The translations under genes were made by a program, and so were the position numbers. Shown here piece by piece: positions 1-6,235 of a DNA stretch of 6,331 bases; position 1 is the first letter of the stretch, and each line of letters opens with the position of its first letter. Location of the stretch: NCBI GenBank assembly GCA_946631075.1, contig CAMOZS010000101.1, positions 1-6,331 on the forward strand, in the 5' to 3' direction. The notes below the pieces were generated by a model. That model had not been told where the DNA came from. It saw only the letters and a program-made list of their open reading frames with translations, and made no database searches. This DNA comes from an uncultured Bacillota bacterium. GTDB taxonomy: Bacteria; Bacillota; Clostridia; Peptostreptococcales; Anaerovoracaceae.

Positions 1-2
1 TC

Positions 3-434
3 TATCTGAAGAAGAGACTCGACCTGATCCCCAATCTGGTCGAAGCGGTCAAGGGCTACGCGGCTCACGAGAAGGAGACCCTCCAGGCAGTCATCGCCGC
101 CCGGGGACAGATCCAGTCTGCGGGGACCCAGGCCGAGAGAATGGACGCGGAGAACGCCCTGAGCGGGACCCTGAGATCCCTGTTCGCGGTCGCGGAAGCT
201 TATCCGGATCTCAAGGCCAACGCCGGTTTCCTCGATCTGCAGCAGCAGCTGAAGAAGGTCGAAGAGGACATCGCCAATTCCAGAAAGTACTACAACGGCA
301 GTGTCAAGGCCTACAACAACAAGTGCCAGACATTCCCGTCCAGCTTCATCGCAAGCACATTCCGCTTCGAACCGCGCACCATGTTTGAGGTTTCCAGAGA
401 AGAGGAAAGAGAAAATGTCAAAGTTGAATTCTAG
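3..434 (+). CDS. lemA: LemA family protein, 3' part (5' end outside window)
   Basis: The frame is open from the first complete codon at position 3 to the TAG at 432–434, giving 143 codons with no start in the window. The first residues read YLKKRLDLIPNLVEAVKGYA, followed by HEKETL and then AR. This is the hallmark LemA core (LKxRxDLIPNLVExVKGYAxHEKxTLxxVxxAR). Downstream are a helical stretch with YPDLKAN, an IANSRKYYNGSVKAYN segment and FPSSFIA, all in family order. LemA proteins are usually about 185 residues with one N-terminal membrane anchor followed by a helical bundle outside the membrane, so roughly the first 40 residues, including the anchor, are missing here only because of the window edge. 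Molecular function of the family is unsettled. The gene overlaps the DUF2207 gene by 20 nt, a pairing seen in many bacteria that suggests joint action at the envelope. The internal ATG at 141 is not a credible start because family-conserved sequence lies upstream of it. Confidence 0.93.
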   Translation, partial: YLKKRLDLIPNLVEAVKGYAAHEKETLQAVIAARGQIQSAGTQAERMDAENALSGTLRSLFAVAEAYPDLKANAGFLDLQQQLKKVEEDIANSRKYYNGSVKAYNNKCQTFPSSFIASTFRFEPRTMFEVSREEERENVKVEF

Positions 435-2334
435 ACTTTGCTCAGATCCGGATCGCCGCGGCAACAGGAGATCCGGATCTCTGTCTTTTGCCCTGGCGCT
501 GCTGATGGCCATGGCGGTCTTTTTGCTGCCGTCATTCCTGGCGCCGGATGATGTCAGCGCCGACAGCGCGGGCTATACCACGCCCTCCTTCGATGTGAAC
601 GTGGTGACCGATGAGGACCACGTCTTCCACGTTACCGAGAACATCGAGGTGGATTTCTATGAATACCGGCACGGGATCTACCGCTACATTCCCGACGGCA
701 GCAGATATTACGGGGTAAAAAATGTGCGGGTGCGGGGATACGACTATGAAGTCTATTCCGAAAGCGGCAACACCGTTGTCCAGATCGGCAGTCCCGACTA
801 CACCGTCTACGGCCCCCAGACCTACACGATCAGCTACGACATCGTCGGCTACCGGGACGATTCCGGTGACGAGGACTATCTGTCCCTGGACCTGCTTCCG
901 ACCGGATGGGGCACCGAGATCGGGTCGGCGGATCTTCGCATCGAGTTTCCCAAGGAGATCGACGGGATCGAGACCTATACCGGGGCCTACGGAAGCGAGA
1001 CCGGAGATGACTATTTCCGGATCAAAAATACCGGGACCGTTTACACGGCGGTCTCCCGTGACACCCTGCCAAGAGGAGTCGGCCTGACCATCAAGGCGGA
1101 CCTTCCGGAAGGCTACTGGGTCGATCCCTACACCAGGGATTCCGCCCTCATGGGCCTGTGCGGAGTCCTGGCCATCATGGGCATGCTGATGCTGCTCCTG
1201 TGGTTCGCCATCGGCCGGGACGATCCGGTCATCCCCACGGTGGAATTCTATCCCCCGGATGAGCTCGATCCCCTGGAGATGGCTTACGTGGCCAATGACG
1301 AGGTGAATACCAAGGATATTTCCGCCCTCTTCATCTATCTGGCGGACAAGGGCTTCATCCACATCGAATCCGACGGCAAGAAGTCCTTCACCCTGATGAA
1401 GCAAAAGGACATCGAAGGGGAGAGGTCCCACACCAGGAAGATCTTCAATTCCCTGTTCGCCAACCGGAGGAAGACGGTCCGGCTGAAGGACCTGCCCAGC
1501 GGTTTCGGCGAGACCGCGGCCAAGACTCCGGCGGAAGTCCGCAGGAACGTGGAGCAGCATAAGACTTCCTTCTCAGCAGCTTCAAAGGCTGGGCGGGTCC
1601 TCGGTCTTGCCTTCTGCTTCCTGATCCCCCTGATCGCGGCAGCCGCTCATACCTGGCTGACCTTCGGAGGATCCGGGGCCGGATTCATGGAACTGCTCCT
1701 GGCCATCCTCATGTTCGTTTCCATGGTGACCCTGGTCGCCAAGACGGATTCCTTCCGCACGAAGAAGCGGCCGGTCAGGATCGCCCTCGGCTTCATCGTA
1801 TTCCTGGCGGCCCTTGCCGCGGATGCTTACCTGATCGCGGCAGACTATCCCTTCCTGGCCCTGGTCTTCGCCTGCTCCGAGCTGGCCGCGGCTGTAGCGA
1901 CCATCTTCGTGCGGCGGAGGATGAACAACGAGCTCTACGGACGGGTGCTGGGATTCAGAGACTTTATCCGGACGGCCGAATACGACCGGCTCAAGATGCT
2001 GTCCGATGAGGATCCGGACTACTTCTTCAATATCATGCCCTATGCCTGCATCTTCGGTATGTCGACTAAGTGGGCGGATAAGTTCGCGGACTTCAGGATC
2101 CCGCAGCCGGCCTGGTACCACAGCCCGGCGGGGACATGGGATCCCTATTTCGGACATCATATCTATATCTATACAGGAAACATTATTCACGGAGCCGTTG
2201 CCAGCCACTACAGGGCGGTCGGCTCAGATATCCTGTCGTCAGCAGTCGACAGCGGCACCGGCGGAGGCGGAGGTTTCTCCGGCGGCGGATTTTCCGGCGG
2301 CGGCTTCGGCGGCGGGGGAGGAGGTTCATGGTAA
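415..2334 (+). CDS. DUF2207 family membrane protein with glycine-rich C-terminal tail
   Basis: This gene encodes 639 residues from ATG 415, which is preceded by AGAGGA at 401–406 (8-nt spacing). The frame also extends upstream to a GTG at 301, but that stretch lies inside lemA and encodes nothing resembling a signal sequence. Residues 23–44 form a hydrophobic segment, with VSA at 47–49 as a possible signal-peptidase site. About 55–240 is an extracellular beta-rich domain containing FHVTENIEVDF and GIYRYIP. A membrane segment at about 244–266 leads into GRDDP (267–271) and an EFYPPDELDPLEMAYV stretch, the DUF2207 cytoplasmic signature. Further hydrophobic segments lie near 394–412, 424–442 and 455–498. 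A conserved MPYACIFG block starts at 541. Residues 614–639 are almost all Gly with Phe/Ser, ending GGGGSW, as is common in this family. The biochemical role is unknown; the lemA neighbour suggests an envelope function. The last codons overlap the next gene's start region. Confidence 0.9.
   Translation: MSKLNSRLCSDPDRRGNRRSGSLSFALALLMAMAVFLLPSFLAPDDVSADSAGYTTPSFDVNVVTDEDHVFHVTENIEVDFYEYRHGIYRYIPDGSRYYGVKNVRVRGYDYEVYSESGNTVVQIGSPDYTVYGPQTYTISYDIVGYRDDSGDEDYLSLDLLPTGWGTEIGSADLRIEFPKEIDGIETYTGAYGSETGDDYFRIKNTGTVYTAVSRDTLPRGVGLTIKADLPEGYWVDPYTRDSALMGLCGVLAIMGMLMLLLWFAIGRDDPVIPTVEFYPPDELDPLEMAYVANDEVNTKDISALFIYLADKGFIHIESDGKKSFTLMKQKDIEGERSHTRKIFNSLFANRRKTVRLKDLPSGFGETAAKTPAEVRRNVEQHKTSFSAASKAGRVLGLAFCFLIPLIAAAAHTWLTFGGSGAGFMELLLAILMFVSMVTLVAKTDSFRTKKRPVRIALGFIVFLAALAADAYLIAADYPFLALVFACSELAAAVATIFVRRRMNNELYGRVLGFRDFIRTAEYDRLKMLSDEDPDYFFNIMPYACIFGMSTKWADKFADFRIPQPAWYHSPAGTWDPYFGHHIYIYTGNIIHGAVASHYRAVGSDILSSAVDSGTGGGGGFSGGGFSGGGFGGGGGGSW
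2317..2324 (+). promoter_or_regulatory. Shine-Dalgarno for mtnN, embedded in the Gly codons of DUF2207
   Basis: GGAGGAGG lies inside the final glycine codons (GGG GGA GGA GGT) of the preceding gene. It is 3 nt from ATG 2328 and 9 nt from ATG 2334, and the latter spacing favours the 2334 start. Ribosomes finishing DUF2207 would end right at the mtnN start, so translation is probably coupled. Confidence 0.75.
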
Positions 2335-3074
2335 TGAGACAAATCAAGAGAATCGGCATTCTGGGAGCAATGGCCTCCGAGATGGAAGCAATCAAGGCAA
2401 GTGTAGAGGAGGCAACCGTCGAAGAGATCAGCGGGATCCGTTTCGTCCATGGAAAGATCCACGGGATCGAAGTCGTCGCGGCGACCTGCGGGATCGGCAA
2501 AGTCTTCGCTGCCCTCTGCGCCCAGACTTTGATCCTGACCTATCAGCCGGATCTGATCATCAACGTCGGTGTGGCCGGGTCCCTGACACCCAAGCTGAAC
2601 ATCGGCGATATCGCGATCGCGGACCGGGTCGTCCAGCACGATATGGATACCACATCGATCGGGGATCCCGCGGGTCTGATCTCCGGGATCAACGAGATCT
2701 ACCTGCCCTCGGATGAGGATGCGGCCCGCATGATGGAGGCCTGCGCGGACGCCCTGGGATTTCATCATGAAACGGGCGTGATCGCCACCGGCGATGTATT
2801 CGTACAGGACGCCGGACGCAAGGCTCAGATCACAGAAAACTTCGGAGCCATCGCCTGCGAGATGGAGGGGGGCAGCATCGGCCATGTCGCCTACGTGAAC
2901 GGAACGCCCTTCTGTATCATCCGGGCCATTTCGGACAACGGTGATGAGGACGCCCATCACGACTATCATATGTCGCTGGACATGGCGGCGGACCGGGCAA
3001 CTCAGGTCATGGACCGGTTCCTGGCCAACCTGGGGATCGGACAGGAAGTGTTCTGCGGCGGAAAGGAGAGCTAG
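2334..3074 (+). CDS. mtnN: 5'-methylthioadenosine/S-adenosylhomocysteine nucleosidase
   Basis: This cytosolic enzyme hydrolyses the N-glycosidic bond of S-adenosylhomocysteine, methylthioadenosine and 5'-deoxyadenosine, releasing adenine. The protein has 246 residues (E. coli MtnN has 232). It opens with IGILGAMASEMEAI, and Glu16 aligns with the E. coli catalytic-region Glu12. CGIGKV, then IINVGVAGSL and HDMD follow in family order. CEMEG at 175–179 supplies the substrate-binding Glu (E178, E. coli Glu174), and RAISDN at 198–203 supplies the catalytic acid Asp201 (E. coli Asp197). All key residues are present, so the enzyme should be active. Two in-frame ATGs compete: 2328 and 2334. I chose 2334 because it makes a TAATG contact with the DUF2207 stop and sits 9 nt after the GGAGGAGG at 2317–2324. 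ATG 2328 would add only two residues and cannot be excluded. The neighbour luxS uses its product, S-ribosylhomocysteine. Confidence 0.96.
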   Translation: MRQIKRIGILGAMASEMEAIKASVEEATVEEISGIRFVHGKIHGIEVVAATCGIGKVFAALCAQTLILTYQPDLIINVGVAGSLTPKLNIGDIAIADRVVQHDMDTTSIGDPAGLISGINEIYLPSDEDAARMMEACADALGFHHETGVIATGDVFVQDAGRKAQITENFGAIACEMEGGSIGHVAYVNGTPFCIIRAISDNGDEDAHHDYHMSLDMAADRATQVMDRFLANLGIGQEVFCGGKES

Positions 3075-3075
3075 A

Positions 3076-3543
3076 ATGGACCTCATACCAAGCTTTGAAA
3101 TCGACCATATGAAACTGCAGCCGGGACTCTATGTTTCCCGAAAAGACGTGCAGGGGGACTGCGTGCTGACGACTTTTGACCTGCGCATGACCCGCCCTAA
3201 TTTCCAGCCGCCGGTGGATATGCCGGCCCTGCATACCATCGAGCATCTGGCCGCCACCTATCTTCGCAGCAGCGATCGCCGGGACGATATCGTCTACTTC
3301 GGCCCCATGGGATGCCGGACCGGATGCTATCTTGTCATGTTCGGCGACCTGACCAGCCGGGACGTCCTGCAGCTGGTGACGGATATGTGTGATTTCATCC
3401 TCGGATTCGAGGGGGAGATCCCGGGAGCCCGGCCGGAGCAGTGCGGCAACTACAGCGAGCAGAATCTCAATATGGCAAAATACTATATCCGCAGCTACCG
3501 GCAGGAGCTGGCGGACAACCAGAGACTGGAGTATCCGGCATGA
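3076..3543 (+). CDS. luxS: S-ribosylhomocysteine lyase (autoinducer-2 synthase) LuxS
   Basis: LuxS cleaves S-ribosylhomocysteine to homocysteine and 4,5-dihydroxy-2,3-pentanedione, the precursor of autoinducer-2. It is a cytosolic metal-dependent homodimer. The protein has 155 residues, near the usual length. SFEIDH at 6–11 and FDLRMTRPN at 34–42 (Arg37) match the conserved substrate-site regions. HTIEH at 53–57 gives metal ligands His53 and His57 and the catalytic Glu56. MGCRTG at 78–83 gives the catalytic Cys80 (Cys84 in B. subtilis). CGNY at 123–126 gives the third metal ligand, Cys123. No key residue is missing. The start is supported by AAGGAG at 3063–3068 with 7-nt spacing, and only one base separates it from the mtnN stop. 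Directly after mtnN it completes the two-step SAH detoxification route. Homocysteine would go to methionine synthesis elsewhere. Whether AI-2 is used as a signal here cannot be told from the sequence. Confidence 0.97.
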   Translation: MDLIPSFEIDHMKLQPGLYVSRKDVQGDCVLTTFDLRMTRPNFQPPVDMPALHTIEHLAATYLRSSDRRDDIVYFGPMGCRTGCYLVMFGDLTSRDVLQLVTDMCDFILGFEGEIPGARPEQCGNYSEQNLNMAKYYIRSYRQELADNQRLEYPA

Positions 3544-4070
3544 GGATCACGGTCTACTGCGGCTCGAGCATGGGAAAGGATCCGGTCTATGCTGAAGCGG
3601 CAAAGGCGCTGGGAAAATGGATCTGCGACCACGGCCACGATATGGTCTACGGCGGAGGTAATGTGGGGCTGATGACCATCACTGCCGACACTGTCCTGGC
3701 CGGAGGCCGGTCGGTGACCGGGGTGATCCCAGACTTTCTGCTTAAGTACGAAGAAGGGCATGAAGGAAGCTACAGTCTTGAGGTCGTCGGATCCATGTCA
3801 GAGCGAAAAAACCGGATGATCGAGCTTGGTGACGCCTACCTGGCTCTGCCGGGAGGGATCGGAACACTGGAGGAGATCGCCGAGGCCATATCCCTGCAAA
3901 AGCTGGGCAGGCACGAGAAGCCCTGCATCTTCCTGAACGTGAGCGGATTCTATGATCCCCAGCGGGAAATGCTCCGCCGGATGGTAGAGGAGGGATTCCT
4001 CAGGAAGGAAGATCTGGACCGGATCTGCTTCGCGGACAGGGTCGACGACCTGGACCGCATACTGGGATAA
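3540..4070 (+). CDS. LOG family (TIGR00730-type) nucleoside 5'-monophosphate phosphoribohydrolase
   Basis: LOG-family enzymes cleave the N-glycosidic bond of a nucleoside 5'-monophosphate (cytokinin riboside monophosphates, and AMP in some bacterial members), giving free base and ribose 5-phosphate. The protein has 176 residues with a Rossmann-like fold. It starts with ITVYCGSS (3–10), a typical N-terminal strand and loop, followed by MVYGGGNVGLM (35–45). The family signatures are MSERKNRM (86–93), carrying Arg89 and Lys90, and PGGIGTLEE (104–112), carrying the catalytic-site Glu112. The start is ATG 3540, overlapping the luxS stop as ATGA, with GGAG at 3528–3531 (8-nt spacing). The frame is open farther upstream, but that lies inside luxS. 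Old annotations of this family as lysine decarboxylase are wrong. The natural substrate here is unknown; placement after mtnN–luxS suggests adenine or nucleotide turnover, which is inference. The TAA stop is part of a REP-like hairpin. Confidence 0.94.
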   Translation: MRITVYCGSSMGKDPVYAEAAKALGKWICDHGHDMVYGGGNVGLMTITADTVLAGGRSVTGVIPDFLLKYEEGHEGSYSLEVVGSMSERKNRMIELGDAYLALPGGIGTLEEIAEAISLQKLGRHEKPCIFLNVSGFYDPQREMLRRMVEEGFLRKEDLDRICFADRVDDLDRILG

Positions 4071-4096
4071 GACAGGGGACGGTTCTCTATCTTATC
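4066..4096 (+). repeat. REP-like hairpin repeat, copy 1
   Basis: The arms GATAAGACAG (4066–4075) and CTATCTTATC (4087–4096) form a 10-bp stem with a single C·A mismatch around the 11-nt loop GGGACGGTTCT. Bases 4071–4094 match the reverse complement of 6234–6257 at 23 of 24 positions. The left arm includes the LOG stop codon (4068–4070), so the element abuts the gene end. The GGGGACGG core and stem-loop recall REP/RAYT-type dispersed repeats of Clostridia. That family link is from memory and untested here. Confidence 0.75.
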
Positions 4097-4102
4097 GATC
4101 AT

Positions 4103-4133
4103 AGGAGCCATCGCATTGCGGAGGCTCTTTTTT
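4103..4133 (+). terminator. Rho-independent terminator after the lemA–LOG gene run
   Basis: GAGCC (4105–4109) pairs with GGCTC (4123–4127). An inner CGC/GCG helix closes on an ATT loop, with an A·A mismatch and a T·G wobble between the helices. Six T residues follow directly (4128–4133). It lies 35–60 nt after the LOG stop and before the padR promoter, so it should separate the two operons. Confidence 0.85.
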
Positions 4134-4174
4134 CGTGGGCTGCGGCCGCCGTTGGGATTTAAAATTATTTATTT

Positions 4175-4203
4175 TATAATATGTATTGACAAATAATATT
4201 ATA
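4175..4203. promoter_or_regulatory. Inverted repeat over the -35 box, candidate PadR operator
   Basis: TATAATAT (4175–4182) and ATATTATA (4196–4203) are perfect 8-bp inverted arms separated by 13 nt, centred on the -35 box. PadR proteins are dimers that usually bind dyad sites in their own promoters, so autorepression is plausible. The AT-rich composition raises the chance of a coincidental palindrome. Confidence 0.45.
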
Positions 4204-4214
4204 TGACGTATAGT
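4186..4214 (+). promoter_or_regulatory. Sigma-A type promoter of the padR operon
   Basis: TTGACA at 4186–4191 is a perfect -35 box, followed after exactly 17 bp by TATAGT at 4209–4214 (5 of 6 matches to TATAAT). Transcription should begin near 4221, giving an untranslated leader of about 35 nt. The surrounding 4158–4221 is strikingly AT-rich compared with the GC-rich genes on both sides. Confidence 0.85.
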
Positions 4215-4221
4215 ATTATAC
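4208..4221. promoter_or_regulatory. Inverted repeat over the -10 box, candidate PadR operator
   Basis: GTATA (4208–4212) and TATAC (4217–4221) are perfect 5-bp arms around GTAT. The element covers the -10 box and the expected transcription start, so a bound dimer would block RNA polymerase. It could be a second site or the main operator. This is inference from position and symmetry. Confidence 0.45.
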
Positions 4222-4255
4222 GAAAGATGGAGTACAGAGATGAAAGGAGGCGCAC

Positions 4256-4603
4256 ATGGGTTTTAAGATCGAATCGAGCCTGCTCGATGCCTGCGCCCTC
4301 GCAATACTGAAAAGAGGGGACACTTACGGGTATGAGATCACGCAGGAAATGAAAGGGGCGATCGCAGTTTCGGAATCCACTCTGTATCCGGTCCTTCGAA
4401 GATTACAGAAGGAGGGATACTGCAGGACCTACGATCAGCCCCATCAGGGGAGAAACCGGAGGTATTACACGATCACAGAGAAAGGGGAGCAGAAGCTGGC
4501 GGAATACCGGGCGGAATGGGAAACATACCGCGGCGCTGTAGAGAAGCTGCTCTACAACGAGGATGACCGCAGGCTGGCGATCGAAAGGGGGGAAACAAAA
4601 TGA
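4256..4603 (+). CDS. PadR family transcriptional regulator
   Basis: This 115-residue protein is a winged-helix DNA-binding regulator, the size of compact PadR members (one wing domain plus one C-terminal dimerisation helix). Residues 9–20 form helix 1, and TYGYEI (23–28) is the typical turn into helix 2. SESTLYPVLRRLQKEGY (39–55) is the recognition-helix signature (TLYPxLxRLxxxG). RRYYTITEKG (68–77) is the wing (YYxLTxxG). The remaining residues form an amphipathic helix likely used for dimerisation. The start is supported by AAAGGAGG at 4243–4250 with 5-nt spacing and by the promoter just upstream. It overlaps the DUF1700 gene as ATGA. In this arrangement PadR normally represses its own operon, and candidate dyad operators cover the promoter. 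The inducing signal is unknown; envelope stress or antimicrobial exposure is a guess based on related operons. Confidence 0.95.
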   Translation: MGFKIESSLLDACALAILKRGDTYGYEITQEMKGAIAVSESTLYPVLRRLQKEGYCRTYDQPHQGRNRRYYTITEKGEQKLAEYRAEWETYRGAVEKLLYNEDDRRLAIERGETK

Positions 4604-5298
4604 CAAGAATGGAATTTATGAAGATCCTTCGAAATGAGCTGCGCAAGCTCCCGCCGGAAGAGATCGTAGCAGCAACAGAATTCTTTGAGGAATATCTGGA
4701 TGATGCCCTGGAGGCACTGAACGTCGACGGGCTCACCGAGGAAGAAGCTCAGAATCTCAGAGAGGAAACAGAGGAAAGGCTGATCCGGGAAATCGGAAGT
4801 CCCCGGGCCGTGGCCAAGCAGATCCGGGCCGAATATGCCAGCAGGATCCTTGAGGGGGAGGAATCCGGCGGCAAAACCAAGGCATCGGTCGGCAGCAGGA
4901 TCTCGGCAGTCTGGTGGGTGATCATCGGGATCTGCAGCGCGCCGGTATCCATACCGGTCGCCATCTGTATCGGATGCGTCGCCTTCGGGATCATCGTGAC
5001 GGTCCTGTCGATCATGATCAGCATCTATTCCGGTATCATCGGGGCCGCCATCGGAGGCATCTGCGCTCTGGTCATGGGATGCCTGGCCATCCCGACGGTC
5101 CTTTCTACTGCGGCCCTGCTCATCGGTATCGGGCTGATCACGCTGGCCCTGGCAGCAGCGGCGGGCGTAGGCGCCTACATCGGCACCAGGGAACTGATCC
5201 GCTGGCTGGCCCGACTCGGCCGCAGCATCAACGAGAAGAGAAGGCTCAAGAAGCTCAACAAAATGACAGGGGGTGCAGGATATGAAACAGCTCAGTAA
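4600..5298 (+). CDS. DUF1700 / HAAS-domain membrane protein
   Basis: The protein has 232 residues. The N-terminal part (about 1–85) is a charged helical domain of the HAAS/DUF1700 type. It begins MTRMEFMKILRNELRKLPPE, continues with FFEEYLDDA, and ends with the conserved EIGSPRAVAKQI. Residues about 104–200 are a long run of small and hydrophobic residues, rich in Gly, Ala and Ile, enough for three to four membrane segments. The C-terminus is basic (RSINEKRRLKKLNK) and should be cytoplasmic. The start overlaps the padR stop as ATGA, with the purine-rich AAAGGGGGG upstream. Such proteins are repeatedly found between a PadR regulator and a DUF4097 protein. Their biochemical role is not established; acting as a membrane partner of DUF4097 or as a sensor linked to PadR is inference. 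The last 17 nt overlap the next gene. Confidence 0.9.
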   Translation: MTRMEFMKILRNELRKLPPEEIVAATEFFEEYLDDALEALNVDGLTEEEAQNLREETEERLIREIGSPRAVAKQIRAEYASRILEGEESGGKTKASVGSRISAVWWVIIGICSAPVSIPVAICIGCVAFGIIVTVLSIMISIYSGIIGAAIGGICALVMGCLAIPTVLSTAALLIGIGLITLALAAAAGVGAYIGTRELIRWLARLGRSINEKRRLKKLNKMTGGAGYETAQ

Positions 5299-6175
5299 AC
5301 TGGCCAAATTCTTTATCATCTGCGCGGCAGTATTCGTGATCGGCATCGCCTGCACGGCTGCCGGAGCCGCAAGCGGAGGAGTGCAGGGATTCGAAAAGCT
5401 GGCAGAACGCTATGACTGGATCAACAGCCCCGGAGAGCGGGGAGTGACAGCGCAGAATGTCGGTGACTTCCACTCCATCGAGGCTACCGGAGATGTAGAC
5501 CTTTGGATCGTAGGGAAGAGTTATTATGAAAAGGCTGGCTGGCTCGCCGATCAGGACCTGCTCAAACAGACAGAACTGGATGTGATCGGCAGCGGGCAGG
5601 TATGCGTGATCGCGGGCGACCAGATGGAGCAGCCGCAGATCTCCGTAGAAAAAGGGGTATTAACAATAGATGCAGGTGCGATCGATCTGACAGGGATCAA
5701 CCTGAATGTAACAGAGGCGGAATTCTATCCGGAAGTTCTGGTCTGCGTGCCGGATGAGACACTGCGGACCCTGACCGTCAGCGGCCAGACCGGAGACGTG
5801 AATGTACTGGGCGTCTCCTGGAAATCGGCGAAGATCGGAGTGAACACAGGCGATATCAGCATGGAAGGCGTAGACAGCAAGGCACTTGCCCTTTCCGTCG
5901 ATACCGGTGACATCGAGGTGCAGGGAAAACTGACCGGAACCGTAGAGGCAGGGTCTGAAACGGGAGATATCGAGATCGCGACATCTCTTCCCAAGGAAAA
6001 GTATGCTCTGGACCTGAAGACCGGCGTCGGTGATATCAAGGTTCTGGAAGGAGGAGAAAAGACATTCGAATCCGAAGAAGGCAAGCCCATGACCCAGGAG
6101 GGCGGCCCCCACAGGATCAAGGTGAGCACAGACACCGGAGACGTGAAACTGCTGTTTGAAAGCAGGGCTCTGTAA
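5282..6175 (+). CDS. Membrane-anchored DUF4097 family beta-solenoid protein
   Basis: The protein has 297 residues from ATG 5282, preceded by AGGGGGTG at 5268–5275 (6-nt spacing). A GTG at 5273 is in frame but falls inside that ribosome binding site. Residues 8–30 form one hydrophobic N-terminal anchor after basic residues, so most of the protein should lie outside the membrane. The C-terminal half is a regular repeat in which TGD recurs at T170, T189, T208 and T227, exactly 19 residues apart. VGD then follows at 249 and TGD at 285, with an early TGD at 69. This TGD-[VI]-hydrophobic pattern is the mark of DUF4097, predicted to form a right-handed beta-helix resembling adhesins. Function is unknown. 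As the last gene of a PadR–DUF1700 operon it is probably the envelope effector of that module. There is no acceptable lipobox at Cys24, so an uncleaved anchor is favoured. Confidence 0.9.
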   Translation: MKQLSKLAKFFIICAAVFVIGIACTAAGAASGGVQGFEKLAERYDWINSPGERGVTAQNVGDFHSIEATGDVDLWIVGKSYYEKAGWLADQDLLKQTELDVIGSGQVCVIAGDQMEQPQISVEKGVLTIDAGAIDLTGINLNVTEAEFYPEVLVCVPDETLRTLTVSGQTGDVNVLGVSWKSAKIGVNTGDISMEGVDSKALALSVDTGDIEVQGKLTGTVEAGSETGDIEIATSLPKEKYALDLKTGVGDIKVLEGGEKTFESEEGKPMTQEGGPHRIKVSTDTGDVKLLFESRAL

Positions 6176-6197
6176 ATCGAAGAGGTAAATCAATGAA

Positions 6198-6221
6198 AAA
6201 AGGCGGCTGCGGCCGCCTTTT
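6198..6221. terminator. Bidirectional rho-independent terminator
   Basis: AAAAGGCGGC (6198–6207) and GCCGCCTTTT (6212–6221) form a perfect 10-bp stem with a TGCG loop. An A run on the left (6196–6201) and a T run on the right provide U tracts for transcripts of both strands. It lies between the DUF4097 gene and the convergent gene at the right edge, and should end both. Confidence 0.9.
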
Positions 6222-6235
6222 CTTCTATATTCGTA

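Noticed and set aside
301..414. Extended N-terminus for the DUF2207 protein from GTG 301
   Set aside because: It overlaps lemA by 134 nt, lacks a ribosome binding site, and would place 38 Ser/Arg-rich residues before the signal-like segment. ATG 415 has a good AGAGGA site.
532..1560. Long minus-strand open frame of 342 codons opposite the DUF2207 gene
   Set aside because: It lies wholly antisense to a well-supported gene, has no recognisable domain, and has the low-complexity Gly/Val/Asp/Ile make-up typical of the antisense of GC-rich genes.
2208..3086. Minus-strand frame of 292 codons with a poly-proline end
   Set aside because: The proline run is just the complement of the DUF2207 glycine tail, and the rest is antisense to mtnN.
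4552..5355. Minus-strand frame of 267 codons opposite the DUF1700 gene
   Set aside because: It is antisense to a gene with clear family signatures, is rich in Asp, Arg and Gln repeats as expected from reversed hydrophobic codons, and would run across the overlapping gene junctions.
5342..5356. Possible lipoprotein signal at Cys24 of the DUF4097 protein (GIAC)
   Set aside because: Position -3 is Gly rather than Leu, Val or Ile, so it does not fit a lipobox. A simple signal anchor explains the segment.
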